IMG/VR virus record: IMGVR_UViG_3300030389_002569
Location: 1-32,001 of that record
Reading direction: 5' to 3' (one strand)
Origin: a virus
DNA: 32,001 nucleotides
Below are positions 14,956 through 24,276 of the stretch, in pieces (the first letter of the stretch is position 1; each line of letters begins with the position of its first letter). A model generated the notes under the pieces. That model ran no database searches, was not told where the DNA came from, and saw only the letters and a list, made by a program, of their open reading frames with translations. A program made the position numbers and the translations under genes.

Positions 14956-17900
14956 TTAAAACTTACCTAAATAATACATCATAACAGGTGGTGGTTGATT
15001 TTTGAGAGCAGTTTGTTTTTCTGCATATTCTGCAAAAGCGTTTTGAACCCACTCATCTTGCAAAGTAAAAACAGTATTAGGAATTGGTTGTATTGCTCCT
15101 GTTGCAGAAACAATTGCATATAACTGAGCTTCAGGAAAACTTGCTGATGATTGAAGTGTTGGCCCAACTAAAACTCTTTTTTGTCCTGCACTTATTCTAG
15201 CTGCTAAATCTGTTTCGTTACCTTGACCTAGATCATCAAATAATTGGATTGGGGCTATTGCCTGTCCTGCCGCAAAATCTTCAACAGTTATATCTATATC
15301 TCGATCAAAGAAATATTGAGCGTCAGGTAAAGCTTGATTTATATCATTTACTTTTTGTTGAACTGCATAAAATAATGGATTTAAATTTTTTCTTGTGTCT
15401 GTTCCAAAATCATTAGGCACTAAAGAAGAATTTGTAATCGGTGAGTACATTTGTGGATGGCTCATAAAACGAGCATCTATCATATTTGTTAAAACAGTTT
15501 TTAAATTTGTTTGATAAACAGGAGCTAATAATTCAGCAGCAGGAACAAATTCTTGAATAATTTCATCTGGTATGGTTGCTATACTATCAAGTAAATCATA
15601 GACGCCTTTTGTTTTTGTAATTCTTCTAAACTCTTCATTAGTCATTGGAGTTTCATTTGCACTTCTAATTACTTTAAGAATTTCAGCATTTCTATTTTGT
15701 GCAGGAAAGAAATTATATAATTGATAATATGCTTTGAGTTTTGTAGCGTTTTCTTTTCCTAATAAATCATAAACTCCTCTAGTCATATTTAAACGACCAG
15801 AAGCATCTGTCATTGCTAACTCTCTTGTGTTTCTTAAAAACTCACCTATTTCAGTTTCATTTAAAACACCTCTTTCAAATTGATTAAAAGTATCTTCAAA
15901 CTGAGATGTTAATGATCCTGAATTTTTTAAAAGCTCTAGCTGCTTAAAAATTCTAATTTGTTTTTCTTCAGGCATTTGTTGTATTTCATCTAATCGAAGA
16001 GTGTATATTCTTTCATCGATTACGCCGCCTGTTTGCTCTTCAATGTGATTAATAAGCGTTTCTCTACCTTCTGCACTTGTATGTAAATTAGGTGTATATA
16101 TTCCATTTTGTAAGGTTTCTATTAAAACACGTTTTTGATTATTTCTTTGCTCAACCTCGAATACTGTTTTTGCATTTGTAAGAGCTTCACTTACTTGCTT
16201 ATAAACTTTTTCTTGATCTACTTTGTAAATTTTACCACCAACTTTTATTGTTTCATTTAAAAGACTTTTAATTTCTTTTCTAAGTTGTGGATTAAGTTCA
16301 CTAGATAAAGTTCCACCTGATGGAGCAGTAAAACCTTTCAAAGCTGTTAAAAAATCTATTTTGCTCTGTGATGGTTTTGATGTAAAAGCTATAGCAAATC
16401 TATCTGATACTATTTCGTCAAATATTTGTTGAATTGCTAGCGAAATAGCCTCTCTTTCAATATTTAAATCTGTTCCAATTTTTTGAACTAAATCAATATT
16501 ATCTGGATAATTCGATAAATCAGTATTTTGAATTATATTCTCAGATTGTTCAGTAAATTGTAAAACTTGAGAAGCTTTTAATTTACTATTTATTGAGCTT
16601 TGAACAGAATTAACAGCTTCACCAATTTGTTTTTTAATTTTATCAGAAGAATTTTTATGCATTTCTTCTAAGCTTTTTGCTAGTAAATCAATTTCTACAT
16701 GATTAGAAGAATTACTTGCCGCTAATCTTTTTAAATAATTTGCTTGATTAACTGCTTCTATTTCTTTAGCTGCTTCTATTTTATTAATATTAACTTGTGT
16801 AAAATCTTTTACACCTTTTGCAATTTCTTCAAAAGCTTTTGCACTATTACTATCAGCTATTTCGTTAAATAAATTAAATTGCAAAGATGGCATATAATTA
16901 GAAATTTCAGTATAATCGGTACTTTGAAAAATATTAGCAATTTGTTCTGCATTTTGACGCCCATCAGAGGTTCTCATCATTCTAACAACAAGACCTTCTG
17001 CAATCTGATCTTTTGCTTTTTCTATTTCAGCAAGAAGTTTTCTGTGTTTCTCAACATTTCTTTCTTCAGAAGACATAAGTTGATTTGGCAGTAGATTTAA
17101 GTATTTTAATCGTTCTTGAATTTGTGTAATTGATCCTTCTAATCCTAAAACCAAATAGTCATCATTATTTATAAATTGTGTTATGTTTGTAGTTGTTGTA
17201 TCAATACCTACTATAATACTTTCTTCTGTTTCGTCATTTAAAGCTTCCATTAAATTAGTAAGTCTTGTCATTCTATCATCGTCTATTTGTTGATAGGTTT
17301 TTCCAATACTTATTGCATTTTCAAAAAATGGCATATTATCATTAGCCACTTCCAAATAATCATTTGGATTACCTTCTACAAAATTACCGTATAAATTTTT
17401 AATTTTTTTAACAGTATCTTTAGCAGTAGGACTAAGTATATTATAGTAACTCTTGCTACCCATGCTTTGGAAATATTGAAGTATAGATGCAGCATCTTTT
17501 GAAACATCAGGATCTTCTAATAATTTTGATATAGCACCTGAAACAGCTATTTTGCGAAAATCTTTTTTTAATTTTGTAATTTCTTTTAGATCAGTAACAT
17601 TTATTCTTTCATAAATTCGAAAAACGTTTACTTCTTGTTGAATACGTTTTGAAAATTCAGCATGATCTAGGTTATAACCTATTTGAAAAAATAATTTTTT
17701 ATCTTGTTCAATTTTTCTTTCTTTTTCAGCAACAGTTTCGTCGTATATACGTCTTGTTCTTGCAACTTCTAAATCTGTTCTTTTGGCTTCTAAATAATTA
17801 CCACCTCGATCTACTATATATTGTTTGTAAAAACCTTTTGTATCGTTACCCAAACCATCTAAAAAACTCGTGAATTCCTGAGTAAATAATTCAGGAGCAT

Positions 17901-18273
17901 TATTTTCATTTTCATATTTTGCAGTTAGTTCAGTAGCTTTACTTGCTATCTTGTCTTCAATAGCATTTTTAAACCTTAAAAAAACAGCACCTTCAAAAGC
18001 TTCTTTTTGAAAAGTACCTAAATTTATTGCTTGATTTATTATATCTGGTTTACCAGTATTTTTATCAATATCTAAAATTGATGTTATATCTGCTTCAGCA
18101 GCTAAAAGTTTGCCACTGTTTTCAGCAGCAGCTACTGCAACTTTATAGTGTCTATCTCTTTGATTATCAGCAAATTGAACAATCTGTTGACCTACCGAGC
18201 TTCCCCCAGAAGAAGAAGTATTGATTCTAATCGGTCCTAGAAGAGATTGTTTTTCTATTCTTTTTATAGCCAT
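14956..18273 (-). CDS. Large internal virion protein, gp15-like
   Basis: A 1105-residue, mostly alpha-helical, charged and Q/N-rich protein in the T7 gene 15 position. gp15 together with gp14 and gp16 forms the ejection channel (ejectosome). It is larger than T7 gp15 (747 residues). No enzyme motif is visible: the sequence is a succession of helices (for example LNDETEESIIVGIDTT, ALKGFTAPSGGTLSSELN). It abuts the gp16-like gene with one base between them. Function by order and size. Confidence 0.6.
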   Translation of the reverse strand: MAIKRIEKQSLLGPIRINTSSSGGSSVGQQIVQFADNQRDRHYKVAVAAAENSGKLLAAEADITSILDIDKNTGKPDIINQAINLGTFQKEAFEGAVFLRFKNAIEDKIASKATELTAKYENENNAPELFTQEFTSFLDGLGNDTKGFYKQYIVDRGGNYLEAKRTDLEVARTRRIYDETVAEKERKIEQDKKLFFQIGYNLDHAEFSKRIQQEVNVFRIYERINVTDLKEITKLKKDFRKIAVSGAISKLLEDPDVSKDAASILQYFQSMGSKSYYNILSPTAKDTVKKIKNLYGNFVEGNPNDYLEVANDNMPFFENAISIGKTYQQIDDDRMTRLTNLMEALNDETEESIIVGIDTTTTNITQFINNDDYLVLGLEGSITQIQERLKYLNLLPNQLMSSEERNVEKHRKLLAEIEKAKDQIAEGLVVRMMRTSDGRQNAEQIANIFQSTDYTEISNYMPSLQFNLFNEIADSNSAKAFEEIAKGVKDFTQVNINKIEAAKEIEAVNQANYLKRLAASNSSNHVEIDLLAKSLEEMHKNSSDKIKKQIGEAVNSVQSSINSKLKASQVLQFTEQSENIIQNTDLSNYPDNIDLVQKIGTDLNIEREAISLAIQQIFDEIVSDRFAIAFTSKPSQSKIDFLTALKGFTAPSGGTLSSELNPQLRKEIKSLLNETIKVGGKIYKVDQEKVYKQVSEALTNAKTVFEVEQRNNQKRVLIETLQNGIYTPNLHTSAEGRETLINHIEEQTGGVIDERIYTLRLDEIQQMPEEKQIRIFKQLELLKNSGSLTSQFEDTFNQFERGVLNETEIGEFLRNTRELAMTDASGRLNMTRGVYDLLGKENATKLKAYYQLYNFFPAQNRNAEILKVIRSANETPMTNEEFRRITKTKGVYDLLDSIATIPDEIIQEFVPAAELLAPVYQTNLKTVLTNMIDARFMSHPQMYSPITNSSLVPNDFGTDTRKNLNPLFYAVQQKVNDINQALPDAQYFFDRDIDITVEDFAAGQAIAPIQLFDDLGQGNETDLAARISAGQKRVLVGPTLQSSASFPEAQLYAIVSATGAIQPIPNTVFTLQDEWVQNAFAEYAEKQTALKNQPPPVMMYYLGKF

Positions 18274-18275
18274 GT

Positions 18276-18746
18276 TTATTCTTTACTTAATTTTTTAATT
18301 AATAAAGTTGTTCGTTTTGTATCTTGATAATCTTGATATGTTTCTAAACCAGTTTGACCCATTGCTAACAAACCAGACATAAAAGCATCTTTACCTTTTC
18401 TTTTTGTAGCAGCTATTTCTTGTTTGTATCCAAGTTCATTTATAAAAGTCATAAAATCAATATCAGAAACAGAATCCTCAACATTATCTCTATCTTTACG
18501 AAATGCAGCTTTTAAATCAGGGGTAATTTTTCTATTTAATTTTGTTAAAGTAAAAGCAAAATTACTTTTATATATATCTTCAAACTGTTCTAAAAGCATA
18601 CGGCCTTCTCTTAAACCTTGTGCTTTCGCCATGACGCTTTCAGTTTTTACATTAAAAGCATCTAATTGTGCCTGATTTTTAGCAGCAATACCTTGAATAA
18701 AAAATCCAAGTCCTTTTGCCATTCCTGCTATAGTTATTGGGTCCAT
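18276..18746 (-). CDS. Internal virion protein, gp14-like
   Basis: A 156-residue protein in the T7 gene 14 position, with a short glycine-rich hydrophobic N-terminus (MDPITIAGMAKGLGFFIQGI), a long helical body (AKNQAQLDAFNVKTESVMAKAQ, then LLEQFEDIYKSNFAF) and a small C-terminal part (AFMSGLLAMGQTGLETYQDY). The TM-like N-terminus fits the T7 gp14 role in crossing the outer membrane. It shares one base with the gp12-like stop codon on the same strand. Confidence 0.65.
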   Translation of the reverse strand: MDPITIAGMAKGLGFFIQGIAAKNQAQLDAFNVKTESVMAKAQGLREGRMLLEQFEDIYKSNFAFTLTKLNRKITPDLKAAFRKDRDNVEDSVSDIDFMTFINELGYKQEIAATKRKGKDAFMSGLLAMGQTGLETYQDYQDTKRTTLLIKKLSKE

Positions 18747-20986
18747 TAGATAATTAACTCCGCTATAATACCATTTACTTGCATTGGAAGTGGTTCATTC
18801 TGCTCAATAGTAACTTGAGGGTTACGATCATATCCGAGTGATCGAAACTCTTTTTTACCCGTAAAACTTCCATAATTTATCATTGGTTTTGTATTTACTT
18901 TAGCTGATTTAGTATTTTTAAAATCAACAACAATATTAGTTACTCCTCTTACATCACCTGTTGATGGGCCAGAACCAAAAGAAGCATCAACAGGATTTGT
19001 AATTATTTTAGAATCAAATTTTTTACCAACATAAAGATGTGTGTATCCAGAGTAACCAGTAATATCTACTTGATCTGAACCATTTACAGTAAAAGAACCA
19101 AGAAAATCTTCTGTAGTGCCATTAAAACCTAAAACATCTACAACATCACCACTTGAATACAAAGCACTTACATCAGCAAGGCTTGAACTTACAGAAACAT
19201 ATAAATAAAAATCTAAACCTATATCATCTTTAAATTCACAAAGCTGTAATTTATTATCACTATCATAAGCATTAATAAAAATTCTATTTTTAATAGCAAC
19301 GGCAGATGAAAAATTTCCATTTACAGTAAAATTTACCCATGATGCTCTTTTTTCAACCCTATTAGAAGAAAACACAGCTAAATTACCATTGGTCAATGTC
19401 ATTACAGCATAAGTATCAGGTAAATCAAAGCCACTATTAGCAACAGCTAAATACTTTGGTGAGCTTTGGAATAAATGACTTGATATAGTAGAAATAGCAA
19501 CAGATGTATAAGCATCTTCAGAATCAGTATAAATATATTCTCTTACAATTTTTCCATTTTGTTGTGTAAAAATAGTTGCACCATCTACAACATGAGGCAT
19601 TACAAACGCTGAACCATATGTTGTTTGTTTTCTTATTTGTGCATTTGTTGGTGTTGTTGCTTGGTTTAAATAAGTTGGCACATAAAGTTCGGCTTCATTT
19701 GTAAAAACCTGCAAATCTCTATTTGATTTTAAATATCGTATTTCATTTACATTACCTGTTGCAGCAGTCAAAACTATTGAGTCAGTATCAGCACCATCAC
19801 CAACATCATAATTAAAATATTCACCTATTTTTGACATCCAAATAGTATCTGGCTCTGCTATTGTTCCGCCAAAAACTAATCTATTTTCATGAAAAGCTAC
19901 AGCCGCAGGATAACCACGTTTTGCAGAATAAGCTTGCTCATCCCAATCCGATGTGGGGGCATGACAAACAACTTTGACTCTACCCCCGCCATCTTCTGCA
20001 CTTGTAGCTGCCGCTCCTGCCGTAATTTGATAAGTATTTTGGTCAATAATATCGCCAACAGTTCTTGAACCATTTAAATTAGCAGCAGATATACCACCTG
20101 TTGCAGATGCTTCTTGGATTGTTATTGACTCACTACCTGAAAACCCATGATTAATATGCGTAACTTCAACAGTTGTACTTCCATCAATTGTTCTAAATGG
20201 ATTTAAAACAGAAAGCCTTGTTTTTAATTCATCTGTTATTGTTCCTTTAGCCTGAGTACCAGATTGAACGCTTGTTACTTCTATTTCACTTTGTTGGTAT
20301 CGAATTATAGTTCCAATGTGTTTTGAATTAGGATAATTACCACCGCTTTGAGAACCAGTTGTATCCCAATATGATGCACTTGTTGTTAAAGTTACATTGC
20401 TTCCTGTTGTTGCACTTGGATCTAAAGTTACACCCGCCGCATGAAAACTTGTATATGGTTGAAAATTTCTTTTGTTATCTGCACTTTTGTCAAATGAATA
20501 TGTTTCTACCTGAAATGCAGTCAAACTTGTTCTAACTAATAGTCTTGGTGCAAATAATGGGTGACAAATCCACATTACATCACCTGACTGTGCATATGTA
20601 AGCTCTTGCAAATATTCTCTATCAAATGGCAAAGTTGCTGAGTCTACATCCTGAGTAATAGTAGCTACTAAACTAATCGTTCCATCTGTAAGAAGCCGAA
20701 AACATCTTACCTTCTGATGCTCTACAGAAATAATATATTCTTCATTTGAATCAAAAATAAAAGGCATTAGATGAGATTGTTCTGGATAAGACGAATTAAA
20801 AGTAATAGAATAATCGTGTATATGTTTTAAGCCAAAACGTTTTTTTACCGAGCCTTCAGCCATAACAACCATATTTTGAAGAGATTGAGCAGAGCCTCTA
20901 TAAACTTGGCTGTCTGTTCTCATTATTAATGAATCACTTGCCTCACCAAACTGAAAGCTGTTTTGTGCAACTCTTACTTTTTGCAT
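18746..20986 (-). CDS. Tail nozzle protein, gp12-like (tail tubular protein B)
   Basis: A 746-residue protein with the typical N-terminus of T7 gp12 family (MQKVRVAQNSFQFGEASDSLIMRTD, then RGSAQSLQNMVVMAEGSVKKRFG) and beta-rich repeats (TLTTSASYWDTTG, LKSNRDLQVFTNEAELYVPT). It forms the hexameric tail nozzle below the adaptor gp11 and holds the fibres. It overlaps the gp11-like gene by one base. The length is close to that of T7 gp12. Confidence 0.85.
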   Translation of the reverse strand: MQKVRVAQNSFQFGEASDSLIMRTDSQVYRGSAQSLQNMVVMAEGSVKKRFGLKHIHDYSITFNSSYPEQSHLMPFIFDSNEEYIISVEHQKVRCFRLLTDGTISLVATITQDVDSATLPFDREYLQELTYAQSGDVMWICHPLFAPRLLVRTSLTAFQVETYSFDKSADNKRNFQPYTSFHAAGVTLDPSATTGSNVTLTTSASYWDTTGSQSGGNYPNSKHIGTIIRYQQSEIEVTSVQSGTQAKGTITDELKTRLSVLNPFRTIDGSTTVEVTHINHGFSGSESITIQEASATGGISAANLNGSRTVGDIIDQNTYQITAGAAATSAEDGGGRVKVVCHAPTSDWDEQAYSAKRGYPAAVAFHENRLVFGGTIAEPDTIWMSKIGEYFNYDVGDGADTDSIVLTAATGNVNEIRYLKSNRDLQVFTNEAELYVPTYLNQATTPTNAQIRKQTTYGSAFVMPHVVDGATIFTQQNGKIVREYIYTDSEDAYTSVAISTISSHLFQSSPKYLAVANSGFDLPDTYAVMTLTNGNLAVFSSNRVEKRASWVNFTVNGNFSSAVAIKNRIFINAYDSDNKLQLCEFKDDIGLDFYLYVSVSSSLADVSALYSSGDVVDVLGFNGTTEDFLGSFTVNGSDQVDITGYSGYTHLYVGKKFDSKIITNPVDASFGSGPSTGDVRGVTNIVVDFKNTKSAKVNTKPMINYGSFTGKKEFRSLGYDRNPQVTIEQNEPLPMQVNGIIAELII

Positions 20987-21570
20987 TAACTACGCCTTTG
21001 TGCAATGAGCCTCGATGTATTAAGTTTAACTGTTGTTTGTTGTTGTGAGTCAAGCCTTCTAGCTTGTGCCATATATATTAAGGCTTTTTCATCCATAAGC
21101 TGACCTAATTGTGCATCTCTTGCTAAAGAAACAGCAAAAGCTCCTGCAAGCATATATTGAACAGCTAAAGTAAAATAAGGAGGCCAAGTATTCTCATCTG
21201 CTCTAAAATTAAAATCAGCAATAACCTCATCCGAAGAAGAGGCATTACAAAATATTTTACTACCATATGTGTTATATTTGATAACAACATCATTTATAGT
21301 TACAGCATGAACCATAATTGAATTTGAAGGTAATTGATAAGCAGCATCAAATCTTCCTGTTGGTGCTTCTTCTAATCTATTTAAAACAGCTTGATCTGAA
21401 GCAAATCTCCAACGAGTATTTGTTAAAGCTGTTCTTGCTATATCTTCGTAAACAGCATCAGCAACTTGTGATTCTGTTGTTCCATCAACAAATGATTGAA
21501 TATCATTTCCACCAATAAGAACGGAAGCTCTCGAGCAAATTTTTATAGGTGTATCTGCAACTGTAGGCAT
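20986..21570 (-). CDS. Tail adaptor protein, gp11-like (tail tubular protein A)
   Basis: A 194-residue protein matching gp11 (196 residues in T7). Typical features are ICSRASVLIGG near residue 12, TESQVADAVYEDIARTAL and WRFASDQAVLNRL. It links the portal to the nozzle. A TTCG-loop hairpin lies just before its start codon (about 7 bases from ATG), and no ribosome site is visible between the hairpin and ATG, so initiation may depend on the hairpin or on coupling. Confidence 0.85.
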   Translation of the reverse strand: MPTVADTPIKICSRASVLIGGNDIQSFVDGTTESQVADAVYEDIARTALTNTRWRFASDQAVLNRLEEAPTGRFDAAYQLPSNSIMVHAVTINDVVIKYNTYGSKIFCNASSSDEVIADFNFRADENTWPPYFTLAVQYMLAGAFAVSLARDAQLGQLMDEKALIYMAQARRLDSQQQTTVKLNTSRLIAQRRS

Positions 21571-21577
21571 AGAAAGT

Positions 21578-21595
21578 TGGGGGCCGAAGCCCCCA
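21578..21595 (-). terminator. TTCG-loop hairpin, possible partial terminator
   Basis: On the minus strand TGGGGGC-TTCG-GCCCCCA forms a 7-bp, very GC-rich hairpin followed by AACTTTCT before the gp11 start codon. The U-run is weak. Its place between the capsid/decoration genes and gp11 matches that of the T7 late terminator Tphi, so it may lower expression of downstream genes. Inference. Confidence 0.5.
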
Positions 21596-21599
21596 TCCC

Positions 21600-21863
21600 T
21601 TAGTCAGTATCGGTTTCTGCTATTGCTGTTCCATCTGAACAATCAACAACAGTACCAGTATTAGATAAAACAGTACATAAATTAGTTGTTGGTGTATTTG
21701 TATCAGCTACAATAATTACATCACGAACAGCTAACATATTTGCCGCACTATTAAAATATCCAGATGCTCGAACAGTCGCTATAGCATCGGCTGAACGATA
21801 CATCCATAAGCTTCCGTTTGAGTCACCGCCAACGCGGGTTAAACCACTTGCACTATAAGCCAT
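21600..21863 (-). CDS. Small capsid-adjacent structural protein, 87 aa
   Basis: An 87-residue, Ser/Thr/Val-rich protein starting MAYSASGLTRVGGDSNGSLWMY, with the segment ANMLAVRDVIIVADTNTP. It lies next to the capsid gene with a 12-base gap and could be a capsid decoration or minor head protein. I recognise the pattern as recurrent near podoviral capsid genes but do not know a formal family. Placed at the high-expression end of the operon by the hairpin that follows it. Confidence 0.55.
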   Translation of the reverse strand: MAYSASGLTRVGGDSNGSLWMYRSADAIATVRASGYFNSAANMLAVRDVIIVADTNTPTTNLCTVLSNTGTVVDCSDGTAIAETDTD

Positions 21864-21875
21864 AATTCAACCCTC

Positions 21876-22685
21876 CTAGTTATTGTCTAAGACTTCATAG
21901 ATACCCTCGTTATCAATAACGACAGAACCCATGGACATCATAGATGTGGTTAAGTGTGATACTTTTTCCGCAATATAATTAACTTCTGTTGTAACATCAG
22001 CATTAATGCCAAGGCCAACAGCCGTTGTATGATATGCAAAGTTTTTACCACCTGCGACAGCAGACGTTGAAAAGATCTTAAAACCTAAGAACTCTTTCAT
22101 TGTCATACCACCTGCGAATGGTAGATTTTGTGGCCCAACAAAGTCACTTGACGCAAATTCATTGATTGCAAACAAGTCTGCAAAACCTGCGGGTGACATT
22201 GCTAGATAACGCTGACCATCTTCAGGAATGCTTGCATTACCAAAAGTCTCAAACAATGATAGCAAATCTGCTTTTTCTAAAGCAGAACCAGTATCATGAA
22301 TTTGAGTTGAGTTTGCACCTGCATCCATTGCTGTTGTAATAATCTCATCAGTCTTACGACCTAGAGCAGCAGCAGCAGATTGAGCAACAGCTTGACGTTC
22401 GTTGATATTAATTTTCAACTCATCAAGTTTATCAATATACTCTGGTGCATAAAAGTCAGCCATAGTGACTTCTACAGTTGTGTGTGCAAGATCCATCGGG
22501 GTAACATTACCATTTCTGGATTTTGTATTTGCTGTGCCTTTTCCAATTTTTTGGAATCTCGCAGTCGAGCCAGTAACATTTGTAGAGCGAACTGTGTTAC
22601 GAAGTTTCGAACCCATACGCTGATACGCCATGTGTACTTCTGTCTCGAACTGTTTGATAAAGGCTTGGTCTATTGTATTTGCCAT
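21876..22685 (-). CDS. Major capsid protein
   Basis: A 269-residue protein of the HK97-like coat fold used by podoviruses. Signs are the N-terminal helix IDQAFIKQFETEVHMAYQ, a strand-rich middle (GNVTPMDLAHTTVEVTMADF) and the position directly downstream of the scaffold and gp13-like genes. It is short for T7 gp10 (345 residues), leaving out an insertion domain. The start is supported by TAAGGA, 8 bases upstream. Fold assignment rests on gene order and composition. Confidence 0.8.
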   Translation of the reverse strand: MANTIDQAFIKQFETEVHMAYQRMGSKLRNTVRSTNVTGSTARFQKIGKGTANTKSRNGNVTPMDLAHTTVEVTMADFYAPEYIDKLDELKININERQAVAQSAAAALGRKTDEIITTAMDAGANSTQIHDTGSALEKADLLSLFETFGNASIPEDGQRYLAMSPAGFADLFAINEFASSDFVGPQNLPFAGGMTMKEFLGFKIFSTSAVAGGKNFAYHTTAVGLGINADVTTEVNYIAEKVSHLTTSMMSMGSVVIDNEGIYEVLDNN

Positions 22686-22764
22686 TTTTCAGTCCTTAAT
22701 TGAAGTTTCTGGTTTCGACGAGTATCCGTTTTTCTACTTCAACTTGGGTATCCTATCGGGCCAA
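22686..22764 (-). other. Intergenic spacer upstream of the capsid gene
   Basis: This 79-base spacer is the longest inside the virion block. It contains an inverted repeat TTGAAGT (22700-22706) / ACTTCAA (22736-22742) with a long loop. A capsid promoter would be expected here, but no convincing -35/-10 pair is visible on the minus strand. Confidence 0.35.
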
Positions 22765-23361
22765 TCAGTGTATTACGGGTCGTTGTGGTTCATCATAAAC
22801 ACAATTTTTATTTAAATTACAATAAATAAATTCAATATATTTATTTTCGTTTATATGAAAAACACCAACAGGCTCAAAACCTAACCACTCAGCCCATCGT
22901 TTCACACCATCATAATCACCCAAAATAGTCATACTTAACTTTGGATGATAACTTGTTAAATACTCTAATAGCATTCTTGAACCTCTTGCTAGTAAAGTAA
23001 AATTTTGAAATGCATTATTCGAAAACATTGCAAACATTTGAGGGATATCTTGATCTTCATTAAATAAAAGGCCGCCCGTCATTATGATCGGACCGCCTTC
23101 TGTTTTAACAACATAAGCTTGAGCCTCTCGATACATCAAATCTAAAGCCGCTCTTGTTGTTGGATACCCTAAAAGTTTTAGTTCCCTTTTATTTTCTGGT
23201 GAAAGAGTAATATCTATTTCATCAATATGATGAGAGTGCAAACATGTTAGATAAAAATCACCACGTTTTAATATTCGTGGTTCATTTATAGATTTGCTGA
23301 TATCCTTCTGTGACTTCTTTAATAAAATGGGGATCTCTGTCTTTCCAGTATCTTGGGTCAT
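22765..23361 (-). CDS. gp13-like internal protein (GNAT-fold)
   Basis: A 198-residue protein with the layout of T7 gp13 (DUF2833) and GNAT acetyltransferases: an N-terminal substrate strand (YLTCLHSHHIDEIDI), central beta strands (GPIIMTGGLLF) and the C-terminal AEWLGFEPVGVFHINENKYIEFIY, which is the typical GNAT end. The ATG at 23361 lies within the scaffold gene (80-base overlap); AAGGG 9 bases before it supports this start, and no other canonical start exists before the domain. T7 gp13 is needed for a complete internal core. Whether it still acetylates is unknown. Confidence 0.7.
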   Translation of the reverse strand: MTQDTGKTEIPILLKKSQKDISKSINEPRILKRGDFYLTCLHSHHIDEIDITLSPENKRELKLLGYPTTRAALDLMYREAQAYVVKTEGGPIIMTGGLLFNEDQDIPQMFAMFSNNAFQNFTLLARGSRMLLEYLTSYHPKLSMTILGDYDGVKRWAEWLGFEPVGVFHINENKYIEFIYCNLNKNCVYDEPQRPVIH

Positions 23362-24010
23362 TCATCATTTCCCTTAGCTCTTGTTCGGTTTTACCTGCTA
23401 CTGGCTGTGCGCCTTCTGAAAAATTACCATCTTTCATTGCTTCCATAATAGTTTCCATAACCATGACTCCGTCAGCAGTTTGAAAAAGTCTTTCTATTGC
23501 AGGAATTTGATCTTCGCTAAACATTTTATGAGCAAACATCGAGGCAGCTTCTATTCGAGTTTGAGCATTATCTCCAAGTCTAGCTTCTTCTGCATCTAAA
23601 TCAGGTCCATTACTTTGTATTGCTTCAGCATACATATTTATACCCTGTTCAAATTCTTCTTGGCTAAAACCATTTTCAAATGCATGATTAGCCCACCATT
23701 GAAACAATTCATTATCATTTGCAGAATCACCATCAATAATATCTGGAACTTGATAGTCACCAACAGTTTCTGGCCTTTCACTAAATGCTTCAGTTTGAAT
23801 CTCTTCAATAATAGCATTTCTAATATCTTCTTCTTTAGCACCAAGCTTTGCTTCAAGCTCTTTATAGCCTTTTGCTAAATCTTCTGGTGTATTATATTTT
23901 TCTGGTAGCCATTCGGGTTTACTTGGTGTTTCTGTTGCCTGAACATCTTCTTCAGTAACAAAATCTCTTCCATCAGCTTGTGCTACTTCAACAGCTTCTT
24001 CCGTACTCAT
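23282..24010 (-). CDS. Capsid scaffolding protein
   Basis: A 242-residue acidic protein with the diagnostic WLPEKYNTPEDLAKGYKELE near residue 34-53, as in podoviral capsid assembly (scaffold) proteins. The remainder is acidic and helical (EEARLGDNAQTRIEAASMF). The basic C-terminus (PRYWKDRDPHFIKEVTEGYQ) would touch the coat. It acts in prohead assembly and is then removed. The gene overlaps gp13-like by 80 bases and the Bbp19-like gene by 4 bases. Confidence 0.8.
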   Translation of the reverse strand: MSTEEAVEVAQADGRDFVTEEDVQATETPSKPEWLPEKYNTPEDLAKGYKELEAKLGAKEEDIRNAIIEEIQTEAFSERPETVGDYQVPDIIDGDSANDNELFQWWANHAFENGFSQEEFEQGINMYAEAIQSNGPDLDAEEARLGDNAQTRIEAASMFAHKMFSEDQIPAIERLFQTADGVMVMETIMEAMKDGNFSEGAQPVAGKTEQELREMMNDPRYWKDRDPHFIKEVTEGYQQIYK

Positions 24011-24276
24011 TTATTTTTACTCCTATGTGCATGCTGTATTCTTTGCTCAATCAAACCAACAATATATCTTTGACCCTCAACATGACGTAAATTTTCTGTT
24101 GATACATTTGGTCCATGAACAAGTTCAATAGTAATTGATCTTAAATATCTTAAAACTTCTTTCCCAGTTGGCGTTTTAAAAATTTCAGCTACATTTTGAC
24201 TTATTTGGTTATCAATATCTGATTTGCGTTGAACTCCATCGATTCCCATAAATGGAACATCTTTCTTAGTTTGCAA
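24007..24276 (-). CDS. Bbp19-like small phage protein, 89 aa
   Basis: The segment IFKTPTGKEVLRYLRSITIE, then RHVEGQRYIVGLIEQRI resembles the small Bbp19-like proteins encoded between portal and scaffold in podoviruses. It is basic at the C-terminus. Its role is unknown, presumably an assembly helper. It overlaps the portal gene by 11 bases and the scaffold gene by 4 bases. Confidence 0.6.
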   Translation of the reverse strand: MQTKKDVPFMGIDGVQRKSDIDNQISQNVAEIFKTPTGKEVLRYLRSITIELVHGPNVSTENLRHVEGQRYIVGLIEQRIQHAHRSKNK

